A stretch of 19,233 bases of DNA from Hyphomicrobiales bacterium (lineage in GTDB: Bacteria; Pseudomonadota; Alphaproteobacteria; Rhizobiales; Aestuariivirgaceae): contig JAIBJH010000020.1 of assembly GCA_020029455.1 (NCBI GenBank), positions 1-19,233 on the forward strand, written 5' to 3'. Position 1 is the stretch's first letter. The number at the start of each line of letters is the position of its first letter. Made by a program: the position numbers and the translations under genes. Below are positions 14,815 to 19,233 of the stretch, in pieces. The notes under the pieces were generated by a model. That model was not told where the DNA came from. It did no database searches and saw nothing but the letters and a program-made list of their open reading frames with translations.

Positions 14815-15407
14815 GCATCGGCCCGGGCAATTTCGAGGGCGCGCTTCAGGTCTTCCGGCGTGTTGATGTTGAAGAAGGGATCGTGGGGATGATCGCTCCA
14901 GACAACGCGCTCGGCTTCGGCGGCGCTTGTGAAATCCTGCACACGGCGGAGATTATCGTTCTTCATGCGCCGTTCCAGCGCCGGAAGAAGGGCCACGGTC
15001 CAGATGCCCGTGAGATAGTGGGGCTGGCCATGGGTCATGGCAATCGCTGCACCCTTGTGTGATCCGGCCTCGGCCAGCCGCTGAACGAGGTCAAGCGGCA
15101 GGAAGGGCGTGTCGGAGGGAACCGTCACAACGGCCGTGAAACTATTGGCGCGGGCGTGGCGCAATACAGCATGAATGCCCGCTAGTGGTGTGCCGATGTC
15201 TTTCAACTCATCACCGACTACCGGATAGCCTAGCGACGCGAAGCGTCCCAGATTTCCATTGGCGTTGATGATGAGGCCGTCCACCTGGAAGCGCAGCCTT
15301 GAAGCAACGCGCTCGATCAGGGGCACGCCGTCAATGTCGATGAGCGCCTTCTCTTGCCCCATGCGGGAAGAGGTGCCGCCCGCGATTATGGCGCCGAGGA
15401 TTTTCAT
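14811..15407 (-). CDS. mobA: Molybdenum cofactor guanylyltransferase MobA
   Basis: 198-residue nucleotidyltransferase joining GMP from GTP to Mo-molybdopterin, producing the cofactor of DMSO-reductase-family enzymes. GTP-binding signature AIIAGGTSSRMGQEKAL (R15, K20); metal-site motif PSDTPFLP with D99; NINTPEDLKRA near the C-terminus. Length is normal. ATG overlaps the MOSC gene by 4 bp. Presence implies an MGD-dependent molybdoenzyme somewhere in the genome, none of which is in this window. Confidence 0.96.
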   Translation of the reverse strand: MKILGAIIAGGTSSRMGQEKALIDIDGVPLIERVASRLRFQVDGLIINANGNLGRFASLGYPVVGDELKDIGTPLAGIHAVLRHARANSFTAVVTVPSDTPFLPLDLVQRLAEAGSHKGAAIAMTHGQPHYLTGIWTVALLPALERRMKNDNLRRVQDFTSAAEAERVVWSDHPHDPFFNINTPEDLKRALEIARADA

Positions 15408-16000
15408 GGGACGACGGTGGGGGCGTGAGGATAGGGCCGGTTGGGCGGCAGCCAGACGATGACGGCATCGCCCGTCTTGGCTTCGCCCTCGCGCTCCACC
15501 CAGGCGGTGAGGCCCCGGCGATTGGTGGCGGATTTCACCAGCTTGAACTGCACCTCCGGATGGTGGCGGCCCACCACCTCGGCAATCTGGCTGCAGGGCA
15601 GGTTTTCCATGTCGTTCACCAGCACAGCGCCGGAAGGAAACTGGAAGCGCGTAGAGGGCAAGAGCAGCGTCAGGTCAGGAATGCCCGACATGACGATGTT
15701 GGCGCCAAACCAGGAGGGATCGATCTTTGGGATGCCGAGGTCCTTGGCCGTGGCCGCGAGCTCCTCTTCCGAGAGGATGGTGATCTGGCGGACATTGCGG
15801 ATTTCGGTGTCGCGCTTGTAGAGCTGGAGGGTGCGGCTGTCGGAAGCGCGGGTGAGACCGGTGTGGCAATCGCCTTCCGGGCCTGAGAGCTTCAGCACGA
15901 TGCTGCCGGTAGGTGACTTCTCAAAACCTGTTTCGCGGGAAGGTCGCAGGAGAAGGCTTTCGACTTTTCCGGTGAAGGGCAGTTTACTCAAGAGCGGCAT
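15404..16000 (-). CDS. MOSC domain-containing protein
   Basis: 198-residue MOSC (molybdenum cofactor sulfurase C-terminal) domain protein, expected to bind molybdenum cofactor or to carry sulfur, or to reduce N-hydroxylated substrates. The conserved cysteine is C136 in VLVNDMENLPCSQIAEVV. GPEGDCHTGLTRASDSR (40-56) and RQITILSEEEL (71-81) are further family segments, and RRGLTAWVEREGEAKTGDAV closes the domain. No beta-barrel MOSC_N domain is attached, so it is the short bacterial form. First gene of the Mob operon; ATG with GGGG about 6 nt upstream. Divergent from the TusA-like gene. Confidence 0.92.
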   Translation of the reverse strand: MPLLSKLPFTGKVESLLLRPSRETGFEKSPTGSIVLKLSGPEGDCHTGLTRASDSRTLQLYKRDTEIRNVRQITILSEEELAATAKDLGIPKIDPSWFGANIVMSGIPDLTLLLPSTRFQFPSGAVLVNDMENLPCSQIAEVVGRHHPEVQFKLVKSATNRRGLTAWVEREGEAKTGDAVIVWLPPNRPYPHAPTVVP

Positions 16001-16019
16001 GGAAACCCCAATTTAGTCG

Positions 16020-16066
16020 GAGCAAGTTCTTATCGAGAAAGTCTTCAACTTTCGCGGGACTTGCTC
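16020..16066. promoter_or_regulatory. Long imperfect dyad in the MOSC/TusA divergent promoter region
   Basis: Outer arms GAGCAAGT (16020-16027) and ACTTGCTC (16059-16066); inner arms GAAAGT (16037-16042) and ACTTTC (16048-16053) with a 5-nt loop. Both dyads are perfect and concentric. It starts 20 bp before the MOSC gene and 27 bp before the TusA gene, so it could be an operator for both or a structured MOSC leader. Confidence 0.5.
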
Positions 16067-16078
16067 TGCGCTTCTCAC

Positions 16079-16084
16079 TATACG
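16079..16084 (+). promoter_or_regulatory. Possible -10 element of a leaderless tusA-like mRNA
   Basis: TATACG (in CACTATACG) lies 8 nt before the TusA-like ATG. There is no Shine-Dalgarno in the 30 nt upstream. A convincing -35 at 16-18 bp is not seen; the dyad overlaps that position, which would suit an activator. Confidence 0.3.
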
Positions 16085-16092
16085 GCTCCGCC

Positions 16093-16329
16093 ATGGACGG
16101 CAACCACCCGGAGAGCGAGCTTGATGTAACAGGGTTACTGTGTCCCTTACCCGTGCTGAAGGCGGGCAAGCGGCTCAAGGCCATGGCGCCGGGTGAGGTG
16201 CTGGTGGTGAAGGCGAGCGATGCCATGTCGAAGATCGACATGCCGCATTTCTGCAATGAGCAGGGGCATGAGCTCATGTCGGCGGACGAGCAGGGCGGAA
16301 TTTTCATTTTCAGGATCAGGCGCAAATGA
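16093..16329 (+). CDS. TusA-family sulfur carrier protein
   Basis: 78-residue SirA/TusA-fold protein. ELDVTGLLCPLPVLKAGKRL contains the family LCPxP motif with C17, the residue that carries persulfide sulfur. GEVLVVKASDAMSKIDMPHF and a C-terminal strand IFIFRIRRK complete the two-layer fold. Family members relay sulfur to thiouridine synthesis, molybdenum cofactor or dissimilatory pathways. The ATG follows a -10-like box closely with no ribosome site. Its stop overlaps the start of the next gene by 4 bp (ATGA). Whether this is housekeeping TusA or a specialised paralogue cannot be decided; being next to MOSC/Mob genes makes a cofactor-sulfur role worth testing. Confidence 0.92.
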   Translation: MDGNHPESELDVTGLLCPLPVLKAGKRLKAMAPGEVLVVKASDAMSKIDMPHFCNEQGHELMSADEQGGIFIFRIRRK

Positions 16330-17204
16330 ATTTTGACTTTGGGGCTTTCAACAACTGGGGCGTGCTCAAGAAAGTTGCGGTGAGGAGGCCCCAGGACAGT
16401 TTCGTTTCGGACACCAAGCTCGATGCGGAGTGGAAGGACCTGAACTATCATTCAAGGCCAGACCTTCAGAACAGCATCAGGGAGTTTGAGGCGGTAGAGG
16501 CGGTGCTGAAGGCAGCAGGGGCGGAGGTGATTGCCCTGCCAGCGGCGGACGGTCTGACACTCGATGCAATCTACACCCATGATGCGCTGGTGGTGACGCC
16601 ACGGGGTCTTGTGAAACCGCGCATGGGGAAGCCGCAGCGGCGCAGGGAAGCGGAGGTCAATGGCGCGGCTCTTGAAAAACTTGGCATTTCCGTCGCCGGC
16701 GAAATTTCGGGTGATGGCAAGGTGGAGGGTGGCGATCTTGTGTGGATCGACCGGCAGACGTTGCTGGCCGGTGTCGGCTATCGCACCAATCTGGAAGGGG
16801 TGCGGCAGTTGCAGGCGCTGTGCGGCAGCGAGGTGGAGGTCAAATGGTTCGACCTGCCGCATTACAAGGGCAGGCCCGATGTGTTCCATCTGATGAGTGT
16901 CCTCTCTCCGCTCGATAGGGATCTTGCTGTCGTCTATCCGCCGCTGATGCCTGTGCGGCTGGTGGAATTTCTTGAAAAACGGGGCATTGAATTCCTTGAG
17001 GTGCCGGAAGCGGAATTTCCGAGCATGGGCTGCAATGTCCTGGCGCTCGGACCGCGCCATGCCATGATGGTGGACGGCAATCCGGAAACCCTGAAACGGA
17101 TGAAGGCCAAGGATGTGCGGGTCGAGGTGATCAACGGCGCCGATATTTGCCGCAAGGGCGAGGGTGGGCCTACTTGCATGACACGGCCCCTTGTCAGGAA
17201 TTAG
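16326..17204 (+). CDS. DDAH/arginine deiminase-fold amidinohydrolase-like protein
   Basis: 292-residue protein of the amidinotransferase/dimethylarginine dimethylaminohydrolase superfamily (pentein fold). Catalytic landmarks are in place: THDALVV (D86), the VEGGD motif (133-137), YRTN with R153, the catalytic His H188 in DVFHLMSV, GCNVLAL (235-241), and the nucleophile C284 in GEGGPTCMTRPL. Members hydrolyse or transfer the guanidino group of arginine, methylarginine or related compounds. The substrate is not determined by these motifs. Translationally coupled to the TusA-like gene by a 4-bp overlap. Followed by a promoter-like palindromic region. Confidence 0.88.
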   Translation: MNFDFGAFNNWGVLKKVAVRRPQDSFVSDTKLDAEWKDLNYHSRPDLQNSIREFEAVEAVLKAAGAEVIALPAADGLTLDAIYTHDALVVTPRGLVKPRMGKPQRRREAEVNGAALEKLGISVAGEISGDGKVEGGDLVWIDRQTLLAGVGYRTNLEGVRQLQALCGSEVEVKWFDLPHYKGRPDVFHLMSVLSPLDRDLAVVYPPLMPVRLVEFLEKRGIEFLEVPEAEFPSMGCNVLALGPRHAMMVDGNPETLKRMKAKDVRVEVINGADICRKGEGGPTCMTRPLVRN

Positions 17205-17232
17205 CGCATAGGGGGTCTTTTCATTTCTGGTC

Positions 17233-17249
17233 CTATTTTAGGAAAATAG
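17233..17249. promoter_or_regulatory. A/T-rich palindrome next to a promoter-like site
   Basis: CTATTTT (17233-17239), 3-nt loop, AAAATAG (17243-17249), a perfect 7-bp inverted repeat 28 bp after the hydrolase stop and 3 bp before the TTGACA at 17253. Could be an operator, or a weak terminator of the hydrolase gene. Confidence 0.4.
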
Positions 17250-17252
17250 CTC

Positions 17253-17281
17253 TTGACACCGCGCGGTGGAAATGCTACTTC
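17253..17281 (+). promoter_or_regulatory. Strong promoter-like sequence with no sense gene downstream
   Basis: Perfect -35 TTGACA (17253-17258), 17-bp spacer, TACTTC (17276-17281) as a poor -10; CTACTT one base earlier is the alphaproteobacterial variant. The -35 runs into a perfect 12-bp palindrome CACCGCGCGGTG (17257-17268), giving an operator-like layout. Downstream are only repeats and then the antisense strand of the Spx/ArsC-like gene; no tRNA is visible. Confidence 0.4.
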
Positions 17282-17321
17282 TCGCTACATTCCAGAAGTG
17301 GGTCGGCTGGCACCCTCTCCG

Positions 17322-17358
17322 TCCGGCTTCGCCGGATACCTCTCCCTCAAGGGAGAGG
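17322..17358. repeat. Double hairpin in the convergent gap, dispersed-repeat-like
   Basis: TCCGGC-TTC-GCCGGA (17322-17336) followed by CCTCTCCC-TCAA-GGGAGAGG (17339-17358), both perfect stems. The segment has the look of a dispersed intergenic repeat common in alphaproteobacteria. It lies 7 bp before the end of the Spx/ArsC-like gene and 118 bp after the hydrolase gene. No T-run follows on either strand, but it may still block read-through of both converging transcripts. Confidence 0.6.
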
Positions 17359-17364
17359 AGAAAA

Positions 17365-17706
17365 TCAAAACAGTGCTTTCACCTTGTCGGAGAATCCCAC
17401 TGTCACGGTGCCGTCTTGGTGTTCGATGAGGGGTCTTCGGATCAGTGAGGGATATTTCATGGCGAGGGCCAGGGCTTTTGCTTCGGTGAGATCCTTGGTT
17501 TCCTTGGGCTCAAGGCCGCGCCAGGTGTAGCCAGCGCGGTTCACAAGCTTCTCCCAGCCGCCGAGTGCCTTTGACCAGCGGGCCACTTGCTCGCGGGTGG
17601 GCGGGGTTTCCTTGTGGTCAGTGAAGGTGAGCTTCACCTTCCTCTCGCCTAAATATTTGAGGGCGTTCTGGCAGGTTGTGCATTTCTTGAGACCGTAGGC
17701 CTTCAT
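17365..17706 (-). CDS. Spx/ArsC/YffB-like thioredoxin-fold protein
   Basis: 113-residue member of the ArsC-related family. The start MKAYGLKKCTTCQNALKYL carries a CxxC pair (C9, C12), as in Spx, at the position of the ArsC nucleophile. The conserved YPSLIRRPLIE segment supplies the arginine pair. Proteobacterial members of this subgroup (YffB type) are usually not arsenate reductases; glutathione-linked thiol chemistry is a common proposal, unproven. Starts 3 bp after the stop of the COG0523 gene and is probably its operon partner. ATG start. Confidence 0.87.
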   Translation of the reverse strand: MKAYGLKKCTTCQNALKYLGERKVKLTFTDHKETPPTREQVARWSKALGGWEKLVNRAGYTWRGLEPKETKDLTEAKALALAMKYPSLIRRPLIEHQDGTVTVGFSDKVKALF

Positions 17707-17709
17707 GAG

Positions 17710-18831
17710 TCACCCGAGTGAGAGAGTCTTGTCGGTGAAGGCGGCGGCGCCGCCGGCAATCTGATCGGTGAAGGCCTTGAAGAGGCCCTCGATGGCCTCC
17801 TTCGGGATGTCCTTCACGATGAAGACCATGCGGGTTTCATGTTTGCCATCGGGCCAGCTCGCCAAACGCACGGGCGGATGCAGCACATGCTGCACACCAT
17901 GGATGGCGACGGGCCTTTCGGGATCGTCAGACACGAAGACGATACCCTTCATGCGGAGAAGGTTGGGGCCATGATAGCTAGTCAAAAGTTCGAGAAAGAG
18001 TTCGAGGCCCTGAGGCGAAATGGGTCTTTCATCGCGCATTGCAAAGGAGCGAATATGTTCATCGTGCCGGGAGACATCGTGGTGGTGGTGATGGTGGTCA
18101 TCGTGATGATGCTGGCGGGAATGGGCAGATTTTTCGGCGCGCTCCACGCCTTCGATGGAAAGCCAGTTCTGCACATCGAGGGATTTCTTTGCGGTGTCAT
18201 AGAGGCCGGTGTTGAAAAGACGTTCGGCGGTGGCCTCGCCGCGATGGGTAGTGAGGAGCCTTGCCGAAGGGTTGAGCTTTCGCAGCCTTGCGATGATGGC
18301 AAAAAGCGTGTCTTCGCCTTCGCGTCCGGTGAGGAGATCAAGCTTGGTAAGGACAATGCGGTCGGCCATCGCCACCTGCTTCACCGCTTCGGCGTGAGTA
18401 TCAAGAGTTGCCATGCCGTTGAAACCATCGACAAGCGTGATGACGCCTTCAAGGCGGGAGCGGGCGAGCAATCTTTCATCGCGCATCAGGGCGTGGAGCA
18501 CCGGCGCGGGATCGGCGAGCCCTGTGGTTTCGATGACGATGCGGTCAAAGGCTTTGAGTTCGCCCGCGCTCCTCCGATCGAGAAGACTGTTGAGTGTGTC
18601 GATCAGATCGCCACGAATGGTGCAGCAGAGGCAACCGGAAGAAAGTTCGACAACGGACTCATCGCTTTTCTCCACCAGCAGGTGATCGATGCCGACTTCG
18701 CCGAACTCGTTGATGACGACACAGGCATTGGAAAGGAAGGGATCCTTGAGAAGCGTATTTAGGAGCGTGGTCTTGCCCGCGCCCAGAAAGCCGGTGATGA
18801 CGGAAACGGGAATGAGTGCGGGCGCGGTCAT
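17710..18831 (-). CDS. COG0523 (CobW-like) metal-chaperone GTPase with His-rich loop
   Basis: 373 residues from the chosen ATG. G3E-family P-loop GTPase: Walker A GFLGAGKT (14-21), metal-binding CxCC motif SGCLCC (C67, C69, C70), ETTGLADPAPVL (101-112) and LTKLDLL (161-167). A His-rich stretch at 237-259 has 12 histidines in 23 residues, followed by the CobW C-terminal domain. Known relatives insert Zn, Co or Fe into client enzymes. An open frame runs further upstream to 19044, but it overlaps the permease gene and is not family-like; the ATG at 18831 begins right before the GTPase domain and overlaps the permease stop (ATGA). Not in a cobalamin cluster, so a zinc-type chaperone is more likely than CobW itself. 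Confidence 0.92.
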   Translation of the reverse strand: MTAPALIPVSVITGFLGAGKTTLLNTLLKDPFLSNACVVINEFGEVGIDHLLVEKSDESVVELSSGCLCCTIRGDLIDTLNSLLDRRSAGELKAFDRIVIETTGLADPAPVLHALMRDERLLARSRLEGVITLVDGFNGMATLDTHAEAVKQVAMADRIVLTKLDLLTGREGEDTLFAIIARLRKLNPSARLLTTHRGEATAERLFNTGLYDTAKKSLDVQNWLSIEGVERAEKSAHSRQHHHDDHHHHHHDVSRHDEHIRSFAMRDERPISPQGLELFLELLTSYHGPNLLRMKGIVFVSDDPERPVAIHGVQHVLHPPVRLASWPDGKHETRMVFIVKDIPKEAIEGLFKAFTDQIAGGAAAFTDKTLSLG

Positions 18832-19233
18832 GGCGTCTCGGGCGTTCTTCGGCGAAGGAGGGTCATGGCAAAGAGCGAACCGATCACCAGGGCAGCGCCT
18901 GCCAGATGAAGCGGGGTGAGTTCTTCCTTCAGGAAGATAACGGCAAGCAGCGTGGTCATGACCGGTTCCAGATTGAAATAGGGTATCACAATGGAGGCGG
19001 GGGCAGAGCGCACCGCCGACATCTGGCAAAAATATCCGGCACAATAGGCAAGCCCTAGGCCGATCGAGGCGGCGATGACCAACGAGGATTGCCCGGCCTG
19101 CAGCAGCTCAAAGCGGCCGTTGCCGGCGAGTGCAAGGGCAACAACAAGAGGCAGTATCAGCAAATGCACCAGGCTGCCGAAAGCCATGGGGTGCATGTGC
19201 CGCGACAGCGCCCTGCCAGTGTAGAATTGCATT
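18828..19233 (-). CDS. EamA-family permease 4, N-terminus cut by window edge
   Basis: C-terminal half of a DMT-superfamily inner-membrane transporter; about 134 residues are visible and the frame is open at the right edge, so the Met at 19232 is most likely internal. Several hydrophobic helices follow, with the repeat-two ending PYFNLEPVMTTLLAVIFLKE then LTPLHLAGAALVIGS, the expected family finish. The stop overlaps the start of the COG0523 GTPase gene by 4 bp, so the permease, the GTPase and the thioredoxin-fold protein look like one transcription unit. Confidence 0.85.
   Translation of the reverse strand, partial: MQFYTGRALSRHMHPMAFGSLVHLLILPLVVALALAGNGRFELLQAGQSSLVIAASIGLGLAYCAGYFCQMSAVRSAPASIVIPYFNLEPVMTTLLAVIFLKEELTPLHLAGAALVIGSLFAMTLLRRRTPETP

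Noticed and set aside
17259..17330. tRNA or tRNA remnant after the TTGACA site
   Set aside because: The promoter layout recalls stable-RNA promoters, but no cloverleaf, T-loop or acceptor stem can be folded from the downstream bases.
17365..17706. True arsenate reductase ArsC
   Set aside because: The N-terminal pair is CTTC rather than the ArsC active-site pattern, there are no ars genes nearby, and the protein fits the shorter YffB/Spx-like group.
17839..18762. 307-residue open frame on the plus strand
   Set aside because: Antisense to the COG0523 GTPase gene, which has Walker A and CxCC motifs.
18832..19044. 71-residue N-terminal extension of the COG0523 gene
   Set aside because: It overlaps the permease coding region and reads as low-complexity antisense-like sequence with no family support; the ATG at 18831 is preferred.

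Overview
The window is about 19.2 kb of gene-dense, moderately high-GC chromosomal DNA. I infer an alphaproteobacterium, most likely Hyphomicrobiales (Rhizobiales). The reasons are the chorismate mutase-hisC-tyrC order, the methyltransferase gene divergent from gloB, the etfB-etfA-hbd order, the mitochondrial-type dimethylglycine/sarcosine dehydrogenase, and a REP-type palindromic repeat with a core resembling dispersed alphaproteobacterial repeats. I see no rRNA, tRNA, CRISPR array, phage or transposase. No gene-free stretch exceeds 300 bp; the longest is 13122-13340.

Layout. (1) 1-2449, minus: etfB-etfA, then a 3-hydroxybutyryl-CoA dehydrogenase gene cut by the left edge. This is fatty-acyl/hydroxybutyrate oxidation plus its electron carrier. 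(2) 2546-5890, minus: chorismate mutase, hisC, tyrC and a ChaC-type gamma-glutamylcyclotransferase, packed within a few bases of each other. The first three form an aromatic amino acid (tyrosine/phenylalanine) module. (3) 5949-7537: a SAM-dependent methyltransferase gene divergent from gloB (glyoxalase II). (4) 7530-10471: three EamA/DMT-type transporters, two minus and one plus, with conspicuous palindromes between them. (5) 10605-13121, minus: an 838-aa FAD/folate dehydrogenase of the DMGDH/SARDH type, with tandem hairpins downstream and a REPIN-like element upstream. (6) 13341-16000, minus: a five-gene operon in which every junction is a 4-bp overlap: MOSC protein, mobA, mobB, DUF924 protein, GNAT acetyltransferase. 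(7) 16093-17204, plus: a TusA-like sulfur carrier overlapping by 4 bp a DDAH/arginine-deiminase-fold hydrolase, divergent from the MOSC operon. (8) 17710-19233, minus, followed by 17365-17706: a partial EamA transporter, a COG0523 (CobW-like) metal GTPase with a histidine-rich loop, and a Spx/ArsC-like thioredoxin-fold protein.

How the genes fit together. ETF is the usual electron acceptor of DMGDH/SARDH and of acyl-CoA dehydrogenases, so regions 1 and 5 share an electron route. ChaC (glutathione cleavage) and GloB (S-D-lactoylglutathione hydrolysis) both act on glutathione species. The MOSC-MobA-MobB operon makes or handles the molybdenum cofactor and faces a TusA-like sulfur carrier across a 92-bp divergent promoter region containing a long dyad. 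This MOSC/Mob-TusA-hydrolase neighbourhood is the best candidate for an under-described functional unit. The chorismate mutase with an unrecognised C-terminal domain, and a strong promoter-like site with two flanking palindromes and no sense gene behind it (around 17233-17358), are the other leading leads. Most of the window is ordinary core metabolism.
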